Assembly (NCBI GenBank): GCA_948851665.1
Contig: CAQOWG010000014.1
Location: 1-18,793, forward strand
Source of the DNA: an uncultured Candidatus Saccharibacteria bacterium
Lineage (GTDB): Bacteria; Patescibacteriota; Saccharimonadia; Saccharimonadales; Saccharimonadaceae
Reading direction: 5' to 3'
Length of the DNA stretch: 18,793 bases
Position numbers and translations under genes: made by a program
In this document: in pieces, positions 1-6,544 of the stretch
Layout of the letters: the number at the start of each line of letters is the position of its first letter
Position numbering within the stretch: the first letter of the stretch is position 1
Notes under the pieces: model-generated
What the model was told of the DNA's origin: nothing
What the model saw: only the letters and a program-made list of their open reading frames with translations
Database searches by the model: none

Positions 1-9
1 GGAAAACTA

Positions 10-30
10 TGTGGAAAAGCCTGTGGATAA
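10..30 (-). promoter_or_regulatory. pair of DnaA-box-like 9-mers
   Basis: On the minus strand this reads TTATCCACA, a perfect match to the E. coli DnaA-box consensus (22-30), then three bases, then TTTTCCACA (10-18). A second pair with the same orientation and the same 12-base start-to-start spacing lies at 13169-13189. No dnaA, dnaN or other origin gene is in the window, so an origin role is unproven. The sites could also be DnaA regulatory sites or chance. Confidence 0.4.
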
Positions 31-73
31 CTTAAAGGTGTTGTAAAGATTACAAATGGTTTTTTATAAACTA

Positions 74-321
74 CTAGATCTTTTGCTCTACGCAGCGCAG
101 AGCAAAGCCGTAGCCACGGAAATTGTTAGCCTGGGCGTAGACGTAGCCGGTATTCGAACCCAGGTGGCGCCCGAGGGTAGCGGAACCAGCCGTAGCAGAC
201 CACCAGCCGCCATTCGCCGTACGTGCGTTGAGGTAGCCGTAGGAACGGTCGTAGCTGCCAGTACGCAGGAACTGGAGAGGCCATGCATTAATACGGTTGT
301 AGTTGGGGGTGCTGGAAAGAG
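74..321 (-). pseudogene. headless C-terminal fragment of a FISUMP-type domain protein (copy 1)
   Basis: I do not see a start codon or a complete domain. Read on the minus strand, ending at the TAG at 74-76, the frame gives NAWPLQFLRTGSYD, then GGWWSAT, then FRGYGFALRCV. This W-W-S-A-T plus RGxGFAxRCV pattern is the C-terminal signature of Fibrobacter succinogenes major paralogous (FISUMP, TIGR02145) and similar C-type-lectin-like surface domains, which are abundant in Saccharibacteria. The frame runs back into the stop of copy 2 with no initiation signal. It may be a decayed paralog or a silent donor cassette for recombination. The family call is from motif memory and is moderately secure. 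Confidence 0.55.
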
Positions 322-587
322 CTAACGAGCGACACAGCGCACCGCAAAGCCGTTTCCGCGATTGTTGCTGTTCTGCGGGAGGACAGCCGTGGTATGCGTG
401 GTCAGGTAGTTAGCACCCGTCGCAGAGCTACGAGTAGCGGACCACCAGGTGCCATACGTCGTGCGATAGTAGACCTTACCGTCGGAGTACTCGTAGCCCC
501 CGGTACGCAGGAAGTTAAGGGGGAAGTTGGCAAGCTGATTAGCCTTAGGGGCGACGTTGTCGGTATTAGTGGTTGGGGTACCGAAAG
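322..587 (-). pseudogene. headless C-terminal fragment of a FISUMP-type domain protein (copy 2)
   Basis: The minus-strand frame ending at the TAG at 322-324 reads NFPLNFLRTGGYE, GTWWSAT and NRGNGFAVRCVAR, a diverged paralog of copy 1. No ATG, GTG or TTG with an SD precedes it, and an in-frame TAA occurs just upstream at about 600, so the N-terminal part (signal peptide and the rest of the fold) is missing. The fragment abuts the promoter of the gene starting at 605. The two copies differ at many silent third positions, so they are old paralogs rather than a recent duplication. The segment looks richer in G+C than the neighbouring genes. Confidence 0.55.
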
Positions 588-589
588 TA

Positions 590-598
590 TGGTATAAT
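590..598 (+). promoter_or_regulatory. extended -10 promoter, probably leaderless
   Basis: TG-G-TATAAT, with TATAAT at 593-598, lies only 6 bases before the ATG at 605. Transcription would therefore start at or next to the start codon. The 11-mer TATGGTATAAT recurs before the NTPase gene at 13328, and TATGGTATAAT also precedes rny on the minus strand. Confidence 0.65.
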
Positions 599-604
599 TA
601 GATT

Positions 605-1297
605 ATGGATATGGTTATTCCCTTTGCGGAGGTGTTGCTGGCAGCGACAGTGCATGCTACCCTACAATTGGGGCTGGGAGCATTTTTGTTGCTTTATCAT
701 GCGAGCCTTGGTAAACATATCCGTCAAAAGACGCGCAATGTAGTGGATAGTTATACCGCAGGAGTGGGGACGATGGTATTCATTATGCTAGGAGCAATGG
801 CTTTTATACTAGCTGGGTATTTTGGAAAACCACTTTATGCAGAAGAGTTGCTGATTGTAGTGGCGACGCTAGTCGCAATTGCGATTGCGGTTTGGGCAAT
901 TTACTATCGCAGAGGGCGCAGCACGGAACTTTGGTTACCACGGGCAGTGGCACGTTTCATCCATCAACGAGCGAAAAACACTAGTAGCAACACCGAGGCG
1001 TTCTCGCTCGGTTTACTGACAAGTTTGGCGGAAATGCCGTTCACATTAGTGCTCGTAGTGGTAGCAGCGAACAGCTTACTAGCGTTACCACCGATACAAC
1101 AAGTTTTAGCGGTGGCATTGTATACTGTCGTAGCAATCCTACCACTGGTAGTGACGCGCTTGTTAATACGGCGAGGTAGCACAGTGGTGGACGTACAGCG
1201 CTGGCGGGCGAAAAATCGCACTTTCTTAAAGGTTATGACCGGTGTAGGCTTTGTAGTTTTGGCAATTTTTGTTTTTGCTTTTGAGGTATTAAAATGA
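605..1297 (+). CDS. six-helix integral membrane protein, function unknown
   Basis: This 230-residue protein is almost entirely hydrophobic. I count about six membrane segments, near residues 7-31, 51-71, 80-100, 132-158, 163-185 and 208-228, with a basic loop (RRGRSTELWLPRAVARF) between the third and fourth. The 3+3 arrangement recalls LysE/CadD/Sap-type small exporters, but I see no diagnostic motif, so no substrate can be named. The start ATG sits 6 bases after a TATAAT box with no SD, suggesting a leaderless message. Its stop overlaps the next start as ATGA (1294-1297), so it forms an operon with the 82-residue protein and probably the flavoprotein downstream. Confidence 0.75.
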   Translation: MDMVIPFAEVLLAATVHATLQLGLGAFLLLYHASLGKHIRQKTRNVVDSYTAGVGTMVFIMLGAMAFILAGYFGKPLYAEELLIVVATLVAIAIAVWAIYYRRGRSTELWLPRAVARFIHQRAKNTSSNTEAFSLGLLTSLAEMPFTLVLVVVAANSLLALPPIQQVLAVALYTVVAILPLVVTRLLIRRGSTVVDVQRWRAKNRTFLKVMTGVGFVVLAIFVFAFEVLK

Positions 1298-1542
1298 GCG
1301 AAAAGATAATGTTAGAGCGAGAAGCCCTCGCAAAGCAGATAGCATGCGATGCGAAGGGGGTGGGGATACCGACTGGAGCAGCCAAGACGATGGCTGATCA
1401 GGTTGCGGAAAAAGTAATCGGCTGGACTAGGAAACGAAATACAATTACCGAAGCAGATTTATACCGGCAACTAGCGAAAGAGTCAAAGAAATACAATAGT
1501 GATTTGGCTTATGTTTACGAAAATCATGATAAAATAATATAA
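1294..1542 (+). CDS. small ATP-cone-like protein
   Basis: The 82-residue product is soluble and helical. Its second half (AEKVIGWTRKRNTITEADL, then SDLAYVYENHDKII) resembles the C-terminal part of an ATP-cone domain, the nucleotide-sensing module of ribonucleotide reductases and NrdR, where a helix with an alternating A-Y-x-Y ending is usual. The N-terminal VxKRDG strand motif of a full ATP-cone is not evident, so the assignment is tentative and it may be an unrelated small helical protein. It is translationally coupled to the membrane protein upstream by an ATGA overlap and ends 13 bases before the flavoprotein start. Confidence 0.6.
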   Translation: MSEKIMLEREALAKQIACDAKGVGIPTGAAKTMADQVAEKVIGWTRKRNTITEADLYRQLAKESKKYNSDLAYVYENHDKII

Positions 1543-1555
1543 ATGGGTTGGGATA

Positions 1556-2923
1556 ATGGCAAAAGGTTTTGATTATCAATACATAGTGATTGGAAGCGGT
1601 GCGGCGGGGAGCGCTGGGGCTTTGCTAGCGGCAAGTATAGGGGTGAAGACCGCAATTGTGGAGGCTGATCGTTGGGGCGGAACAACGCTAAATTACCGTG
1701 ATATTCCCTACCAAGCAGCGCTAGGATTTGCGCAGCGTTATGCTGAAGCGGTGGCAGGGGCACGCTTTGGAATGTCGAGTGCGAATTTGCGATACAATTA
1801 TCCGTCGTTACTCAACTGGCAGGCAGCAGCTGTACGACGAGCTGGTGGTGGTAAGCGGAAGTTATTTGAGGAATCGGGTGTAGACTGTTATCATGGATTT
1901 GCACAGTTTATTAGCCCGCATGAAATTGCGGTGGACGGCAAGCAGATTAGTGGTGAAAAGTTCTTGCTTGCGACCGGTTCGGAATTGGCAGTAAGCGGTA
2001 TTGCGGGAATTGAGGCGGTAAACTGTTGGTCACCCGATACGGCGCTACGGATGTCGAAAGTGCCAAAAGCAGTGATGGTGGTGGGAGGTGGTTCGACTGG
2101 ATGTGAGATTGCGGAGTATTTTTCGGCACTAGGATCGCAGGTTTTGATTACGGAAGCACAAGATCGACTTTTGCCGCGTGAAGATAAGGAAGCGGGCGAT
2201 GCAATTGCTGAACATTTGCATAAACGCTTCCAGGTGCAAGTACTGACAAGTTCACGGGTTATTGCACTGGCTGAGGAAGGCAAGGACAAGAAAGTAATAT
2301 TTGTGCGAGGCGGGCAGGAGAAATCCGTTAAAGTAGAGGCGGTGGTGCTAGCAACAACACCGGAACCAAGCGTGGATTATGGATTGGAAAATGCAGGCGT
2401 CAAATATACCCCAGGTGGCGTGGAAGTGAACGATAACCTGCGTACGACTTGTCCGCATATTTATGCGGCTGGTGATATACTGGGTGGCGAAAGTTCGACT
2501 GAACGCGCAACTTACGAGGCGAAACTTGCAACGACTAACGCTCTAAAAAAGAGCAATGGTGTCATTAACTATGCTGGTTTTGCACGGATGACTGATACTT
2601 TGCCAAAAGTGGCGAAAGTTGGCTTTAATGAGGCGGATTGTGCAAGGTTGGGCTTCAAGTTCAAGTCAGCTTTGATGCCAATTGAGTCGGTGAGCGCTGC
2701 GAACACGAATGACTTTAGGACTGGTTTTGTAAAAATTCTGGCAGATGTGCGAGGACAAATTTTGGGCACGACGGTTGTGTGCCCGAATGCGGATTTGGTA
2801 GTACAGGAAATTGCTTTGGCAATGCGTAATGCTCTCAAGGTTGAAGAATTAGCTGCAACGCCACATGTTGCGACCAGCTGGAGCGAAGCAGTTCGTTTGT
2901 GTGCTCGCGAGCTAGCGGCTTAA
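1556..2923 (+). CDS. FAD/NAD(P)-dependent oxidoreductase, mercuric/lipoamide reductase fold without the redox disulfide
   Basis: A 455-residue flavoprotein of the pyridine nucleotide-disulfide oxidoreductase superfamily. The FAD Rossmann motif GSGAAG is at residues 13-18, the ATG strand end at 139-141, the NAD(P) motif GGGSTG at 177-182, the second FAD motif YAAGD at 303-307, and a C-terminal dimerisation domain begins near 340 (DTLPKVAKVGF). The usual GGTCLNxGCIPSK active site reads GGTTLNYRDIPYQ (41-53), so both cysteines are gone (Thr and Asp). The C-terminal His-Pro-Thr-x-x-Glu element is degraded to PHVATSWSE (436-444). Classic disulfide reductase chemistry is therefore excluded. NAD(P)H oxidation or transfer to another acceptor is possible. 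It is the last gene of the plus-strand operon and ends one base before the convergent arcC. Confidence 0.85.
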   Translation: MAKGFDYQYIVIGSGAAGSAGALLAASIGVKTAIVEADRWGGTTLNYRDIPYQAALGFAQRYAEAVAGARFGMSSANLRYNYPSLLNWQAAAVRRAGGGKRKLFEESGVDCYHGFAQFISPHEIAVDGKQISGEKFLLATGSELAVSGIAGIEAVNCWSPDTALRMSKVPKAVMVVGGGSTGCEIAEYFSALGSQVLITEAQDRLLPREDKEAGDAIAEHLHKRFQVQVLTSSRVIALAEEGKDKKVIFVRGGQEKSVKVEAVVLATTPEPSVDYGLENAGVKYTPGGVEVNDNLRTTCPHIYAAGDILGGESSTERATYEAKLATTNALKKSNGVINYAGFARMTDTLPKVAKVGFNEADCARLGFKFKSALMPIESVSAANTNDFRTGFVKILADVRGQILGTTVVCPNADLVVQEIALAMRNALKVEELAATPHVATSWSEAVRLCARELAA

Positions 2924-2924
2924 A

Positions 2925-3866
2925 TTAACCTTTGACTATGGTGCCAGTTTTCTGGCGCAAAGCGTTTTCAAGGTTGGCAGGATCAGTGATGATGCCTATT
3001 CGGCGAGTATTGGCAAAACGAGTAACGGCCTCTATTTTTGGTAGCATCGAACCAGTACCAAATTCGCCAGCTTTGATATAATGATTCGCCTCGTTCTTAG
3101 TGATTAGCCCAAGTGCGATTTGGTCTTTTTTGCCAAAGTTAATATAGGCGTTTGGCACGGCGGTAACAGAAACAAAGATATCAGCTTTGACAAGCTCGGC
3201 AAGTTTCTCGGCGGCGGCATCTTTATCTATCACGGCGTCAACCCCACGTAAGAGTTTTAGGACTTTGCTACGGACAACTGGAATACCGCCACCGCCAACT
3301 GCGATGACGATAGCACCGGCTTCAACTAGAGTAGTAATTTGCTTTTTCTCAATGATATCAATCGGCTGTGGAGATGGGACAACTCGGCGATATCCGCGTC
3401 CGGAATCCTCGCGCATTTCCCAACGTTTAGATTTAGCAAGCTTAACGGCCTCGGCAGCAGTGTAAAATTGGCCGATGGGCTTAGTGGGGTGGCGAAAAGC
3501 TGGATCTTTTGGGTCGACCACAACTTGAGTGACAATAGTAGCAACATCACGACGTCGTTTTTCGCGAGCAAAGGCATTAGTGATAGCCTGCATCAGCCAA
3601 TAGCCAATCTGGCCCTGACTCATGGCCACCGCAGTCTCAAGGGGCATGGCGGGGGCAGCTGGAGTGGCGGCAGTTTCTTCGTGAAGCAGAATATTCCCAA
3701 CTTGTGGACCATTACCGTGCGCAATAATGATTTCATATTTTCTCGATAGACGAGCAATAGTTTCGCCAACTTGGTTGGCGACTGACTTTTGAGCTTCAGC
3801 GGAAACTTCCCCGTTTTTTTGAAGTGCGTTCCCTCCGAGCGCTATAACCACTCGTTGTTTATTCAT
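2925..3866 (-). CDS. arcC: carbamate kinase
   Basis: Carbamate kinase makes ATP from carbamoyl phosphate and ADP, the last step of the arginine deiminase pathway. The 313-residue length is normal. Family motifs are all present: ALGGNAL near 9-15, HGNGPQVG at 50-57, the GGGGIPV loop at 191-197, VIDKDAAAEKLA at 212-223, and the FGTGSMLPKIEA segment at 269-280. ArcA and ArcB are not in the window, although host-associated Saccharibacteria are known to carry the arginine deiminase pathway. The start codon overlaps the prepilin stop as ATGA, so the gene depends on the prepilin promoter and on coupled translation. It converges with the flavoprotein with one base between them and no visible terminator. 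Confidence 0.95.
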   Translation of the reverse strand: MNKQRVVIALGGNALQKNGEVSAEAQKSVANQVGETIARLSRKYEIIIAHGNGPQVGNILLHEETAATPAAPAMPLETAVAMSQGQIGYWLMQAITNAFAREKRRRDVATIVTQVVVDPKDPAFRHPTKPIGQFYTAAEAVKLAKSKRWEMREDSGRGYRRVVPSPQPIDIIEKKQITTLVEAGAIVIAVGGGGIPVVRSKVLKLLRGVDAVIDKDAAAEKLAELVKADIFVSVTAVPNAYINFGKKDQIALGLITKNEANHYIKAGEFGTGSMLPKIEAVTRFANTRRIGIITDPANLENALRQKTGTIVKG

Positions 3867-4258
3867 TTGCGACCACGCTTAATATAAGTGTCCTCTTTTT
3901 CAAGTTCAGCGCGGAGCATAAATTCGCGGCATTCATTCTTTTCGTTGCAATTGGCTGGTTGATAGGTATAAGTGCTGGCATCATTACCGATATTCATGCC
4001 GAATGGGTCGGTGAAAAGCGCTGGATCAACTACGGGTAGAATTTCCTCAGAGATTTCGGATGGGTAATAACCATATTTGGGATAATAATATTCTTCGAGA
4101 GCATAATACATGGCGTTGATAGCGGTCTTGCGAGCATCATCGCGGTTCATGGCGTCAACGTTGGATTTTTGGATGAAGAAAAGAATTACGAGTAGTGCAG
4201 CGAAAGCACCAACAATCATAATTTCGAGTAAAGTAAAACCGTCTTTAGACTTATTCAT
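3863..4258 (-). CDS. type IV prepilin-like protein
   Basis: The 131-residue protein begins MNKSKDG followed by FTLLEIMIV, the classical class III prepilin signal: Gly7 before the prepilin peptidase cut, Phe at +1 and Glu at +5. A single hydrophobic helix to about residue 29 follows. The globular part is rich in Tyr (YYALEEYYYPKYGYYP) and carries a Cys pair (C104, C110) that could form a small disulfide loop near the C terminus, as in many minor pilins and pseudopilins. No other pilus gene is nearby. A TATAAT box (4267-4272) lies 8 bases before the ATG with no SD, so initiation is probably leaderless. Its stop overlaps the arcC start. Confidence 0.85.
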   Translation of the reverse strand: MNKSKDGFTLLEIMIVGAFAALLVILFFIQKSNVDAMNRDDARKTAINAMYYALEEYYYPKYGYYPSEISEEILPVVDPALFTDPFGMNIGNDASTYTYQPANCNEKNECREFMLRAELEKEDTYIKRGRK

Positions 4259-4266
4259 ATAGTATT

Positions 4267-4295
4267 ATTATAGCACACGGGAGTGGTTTGGTAAA
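4267..4295 (-). promoter_or_regulatory. promoter of prepilin-arcC operon
   Basis: On the minus strand TTTACC (4290-4295), a 17-base spacer and TATAAT (4267-4272) with an extended TG-C in front. The ATG follows after 8 bases. Its 13-base core is an exact inverted copy of the tRNA-Ser promoter core (4327-4339). Confidence 0.65.
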
Positions 4296-4309
4296 AATGC
4301 GAAGCCCTG

Positions 4310-4338
4310 TTGTCCCAAAAGAGAAAGTGTGCTATAAT
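4310..4338 (+). promoter_or_regulatory. promoter of tRNA-Ser
   Basis: TTGTCC (4310-4315), a 17-base spacer and TATAAT (4333-4338) with an extended TG-C. The mature tRNA 5' end lies 8 bases downstream, so there is practically no 5' leader. Confidence 0.7.
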
Positions 4339-4346
4339 AGGAACGA

Positions 4347-4433
4347 GGAAGGGTGGCCGAGTGGTTGATGGCACCGGTCTTGAAAACCGGCAGGTTAATA
4401 GCCTCGCAGGTTCGAATCCTGTCCCTTCCGCCA
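4347..4433 (+). tRNA. tRNA-Ser (anticodon TGA)
   Basis: The 87-base sequence folds as a class II tRNA: acceptor GGAAGGG (4347-4353) pairs with CCCTTCC (4423-4429), discriminator G and an encoded CCA (4431-4433). The anticodon stem CCGGT/ACCGG encloses CTTGAAA, giving anticodon TGA. There is a long variable arm and a TTCGAAT T loop. The downstream transporter ATG is only 8 bases beyond the CCA. Confidence 0.95.
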
Positions 4434-4441
4434 GTGTTTGT

Positions 4442-5620
4442 ATGAAGAACAAAAAGACACTAGCCGTTCTGTCGCTATTGCGGAAAATTCTTGAGATTTT
4501 TTCTAGTCTTTTTTTGAGTATTTATCTCTTCCAGTTAGTCCAAGGTGATTTTAACTTCTTGTTGCTATATGCGGCGTTCAATGCCGCTGCCGGTTGCGTA
4601 CTTAATTTCCTATTAATGAAAAATATGCAGCCAGACAATGCGAACTTTATTTTTAGATTGAGTATAGCATGCGAAATTATTAGCATTCTAATGCTTCTAA
4701 TTATGCAAGAGAACTTATTGAGCGTGATTTGGCTGTTTGCATTGATACAAAGATTTGCAAAAAATGCGCATTATGTTGTCTACGAAGTAACACTAATCAG
4801 ATCTACCAAGACGCAGAGCCTCAGCAGCTATGTTGCTGGCATAAATATTATCGGTGGCATGATTACGCTTGTTGCCCCGCTAATGATGGGTTATACGATT
4901 ACTAACTTTTCTTGGTATGTGGTTTTTATTATGATGTTGATTGATGCTATAGTATCTGCCATTGTTGCGACCAAAGTTGATTTTAGTGTGATAGATAATG
5001 GCTTCCACCCCATCAAGTTTTGGAAAAAGGCTTTCAAAAACAGAACTATGCGCGAAGCGTATTTTGTCTCCTATCTTAAAAGACTGAGTGGGACTGACGG
5101 GGTACTTGAATATTTGCTGCCCGTAGTATTGTTTCTAACCCTAGGAACAGAGTTCAGTATAGGAAATTATGACAGTTTGTTCTCTGTGGTCTATATTATC
5201 ATGCTTGAGGCGGTTCGCATTTTGAACAGAAAAGGCAGAGTAAAAAGGTTCTATGTTCCGTTGGCGCTTTTGATGTTGATTAGCGCGGCTAATATGGTGG
5301 CGGATTTTAACACGTTTAGCATTTTGCTATTTTACTTCACAATTAAAACTGGTGGGGCTCTCATTGCGCTCGAGGGCAGCAGTATGATCTATGCCGTCGG
5401 CAATAAAGAAAATTTGTCTAGCTACACACGAGAGCATCATTTTACTTGGAATCTTTTTCTGTCGCTAGGTAATTTAACTGGCATTGCCATCACCTATATT
5501 ATTTATAATAATTTTTATAGTCAAGAGGTTTTCGCGTCCGTGATTTTGGTGCTAATGGTCTTCTTTGTCATGCAGGCCTATGGGCTACAAAGGATTGAGC
5601 AAAAATTACAGAACGCCTAG
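4442..5620 (+). CDS. MFS-like multi-pass membrane transporter
   Basis: A 392-residue polytopic protein beginning MKNKKTLAVLSLLRKIL with about ten to twelve hydrophobic segments, consistent with a major facilitator-type carrier. The fourth to fifth segments contain GINIIGGMITLVAPLMMGY, the type of glycine-rich helix seen in this superfamily. The substrate cannot be told. A longer open frame extends to 4310, but its first 44 codons are the tRNA-Ser gene, so the ATG at 4442 is chosen. There is no SD and only 8 bases separate the ATG from the tRNA CCA end. The gene is probably co-transcribed with the tRNA and its message becomes nearly leaderless after tRNA 3' processing. Confidence 0.75.
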   Translation: MKNKKTLAVLSLLRKILEIFSSLFLSIYLFQLVQGDFNFLLLYAAFNAAAGCVLNFLLMKNMQPDNANFIFRLSIACEIISILMLLIMQENLLSVIWLFALIQRFAKNAHYVVYEVTLIRSTKTQSLSSYVAGINIIGGMITLVAPLMMGYTITNFSWYVVFIMMLIDAIVSAIVATKVDFSVIDNGFHPIKFWKKAFKNRTMREAYFVSYLKRLSGTDGVLEYLLPVVLFLTLGTEFSIGNYDSLFSVVYIIMLEAVRILNRKGRVKRFYVPLALLMLISAANMVADFNTFSILLFYFTIKTGGALIALEGSSMIYAVGNKENLSSYTREHHFTWNLFLSLGNLTGIAITYIIYNNFYSQEVFASVILVLMVFFVMQAYGLQRIEQKLQNA

Positions 5621-5665
5621 ATCCCATCTAGTACAGACTAAAATCCTCCCACATTCGAGTATTTG

Positions 5666-5674
5666 TGTTATAAT
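5666..5674 (+). promoter_or_regulatory. extended -10 promoter of the CAT-anticodon tRNA
   Basis: TG-T-TATAAT with TATAAT at 5669-5674, 10 bases before the tRNA 5' end. I see no good -35 hexamer at the usual distance. Confidence 0.6.
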
Positions 5675-5684
5675 GATAGGAAAT

Positions 5685-5761
5685 GGTACCGTAGCTCAGA
5701 TGGTTAGAGCGTGGGACTCATAAGCCCAAGGTCACTGGTTCGATCCCAGTCGGTACTACCA
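5685..5761 (+). tRNA. tRNA with CAT anticodon (Met, or Ile2 if lysidine-modified)
   Basis: A 77-base cloverleaf: acceptor GGTACCG against CGGTACT (G1-U72 wobble), D stem GCTC/GAGC, anticodon loop CTCATAA, T stem ACTGG/CCAGT and encoded ACCA. The anticodon is CAT. The initiator features (1-72 mismatch, GGG/CCC directly flanking the loop) are not met, so an elongator Met tRNA is likeliest, but a minor Ile tRNA cannot be excluded. The pair next to the anticodon loop is A31-G39, a mismatch. Confidence 0.9.
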
Positions 5762-5797
5762 AACAATGGGCTCGACAGTTTGTCGAGTTTATTGTTT
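5761..5797. terminator. bidirectional hairpin terminator
   Basis: CTCGACA (5771-5777) pairs with TGTCGAG (5781-5787), and AAACAAT (5761-5767) pairs with ATTGTTT (5791-5797) outside it. It ends the tRNA transcript on the plus strand and overlaps the stop codon of the VTT gene on the minus strand. U-tracts are short. Confidence 0.55.
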
Positions 5798-6544
5798 GGT
5801 AGGATCTGCCTCGTCCTTCTTATCAAATCGATGGAAAAAATTCATAATACGTTCGCGTTGCCAGACAGCGAAGCCGAGTATTAGTACACCAACAACGGCA
5901 CAGGCAACAACAAGGCCGGGATTAGTGCTCAAACCAGCACCGAGATAGTTTGTGAGAACGATAGTCGGAAAACGGCCGAGTAGAATGATGGCCATGAGTT
6001 TTTTAATGGAGAGATTGGTAAGACCGGCAATATAGCAAACAATATCATCGGGGAAACCAGGTAGTAAGAAGATTGCAAAAAGAATTAAAGCGGACGACCG
6101 AGAGCTAAGAATAAAATCAAACTTAGAGATGGCGGACTTTTTAAAAATCTTTTCTAGGAGTGGGCGGCCGAAGCGTTTGGAAATTAGTAGCACAATCAGG
6201 TAGCCAATAGTACTGCCAATTAAAGTCCAGAGAATACCCCACCAGCCAAAGAGCAAACCGCCAATACTACCGACGACTTGGCCGGGGATAGGAGCGACAA
6301 CGGTCTGGATGGACTGAAGTAAGATGTAGGCTAGCGGCGCAAGGGGACCACAAGATCGGATGCGGTCAAGTAATAGGTCCTTGCTAGTCCAAAGCTGAAC
6401 GAGTGGGCCGTGAAAAGCGATATCCCAGGCGAGATAGCCAATAAGGGCGACAATTATGACGGTGGTTAGGGCAACTTTAAACCAGGTGCGGCTAGTGATG
6501 CGGGGCTTAATGGGAAAATTAGGATCTATAGCTCTATTTGGCAT
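5789..6544 (-). CDS. VTT-domain (TVP38/TMEM64, DedA-like) membrane protein
   Basis: The 251-residue protein has an N-terminal membrane helix (about 22-44) and a VTT/SNARE-associated domain. The diagnostic re-entrant segments are seen: VVAPIPGQVVGSIGGLLFG (82-100) and FLLPGFPDDIVCYIAG (159-174), the latter matching the F-x-R/L-x-x-P-x-x-P family motif. DedA/TVP38 proteins are proton-dependent or lipid-scramblase-type membrane proteins. The precise substrate here is unknown. The ATG overlaps the 3' end of rny by 11 bases, so it is translated as the second gene of the rny operon. A charged cytoplasmic tail (DKKDEADPTKQ) ends the protein. Confidence 0.85.
   Translation of the reverse strand: MPNRAIDPNFPIKPRITSRTWFKVALTTVIIVALIGYLAWDIAFHGPLVQLWTSKDLLLDRIRSCGPLAPLAYILLQSIQTVVAPIPGQVVGSIGGLLFGWWGILWTLIGSTIGYLIVLLISKRFGRPLLEKIFKKSAISKFDFILSSRSSALILFAIFLLPGFPDDIVCYIAGLTNLSIKKLMAIILLGRFPTIVLTNYLGAGLSTNPGLVVACAVVGVLILGFAVWQRERIMNFFHRFDKKDEADPTKQ

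Noticed and set aside
56..325. 89-codon plus-strand frame
   Set aside because: It is antisense to a recognisable FISUMP-type C terminus on the minus strand, whose motifs are far more convincing.
74..587. Diversity-generating retroelement template/variable repeat pair
   Set aside because: The two copies differ at many silent non-adenine positions, not specifically at adenines, and no reverse transcriptase is nearby.
4310..4441. N-terminal extension of the transporter frame by 44 codons
   Set aside because: These codons are the tRNA-Ser gene and its promoter. The translated segment is a typical tRNA artefact.
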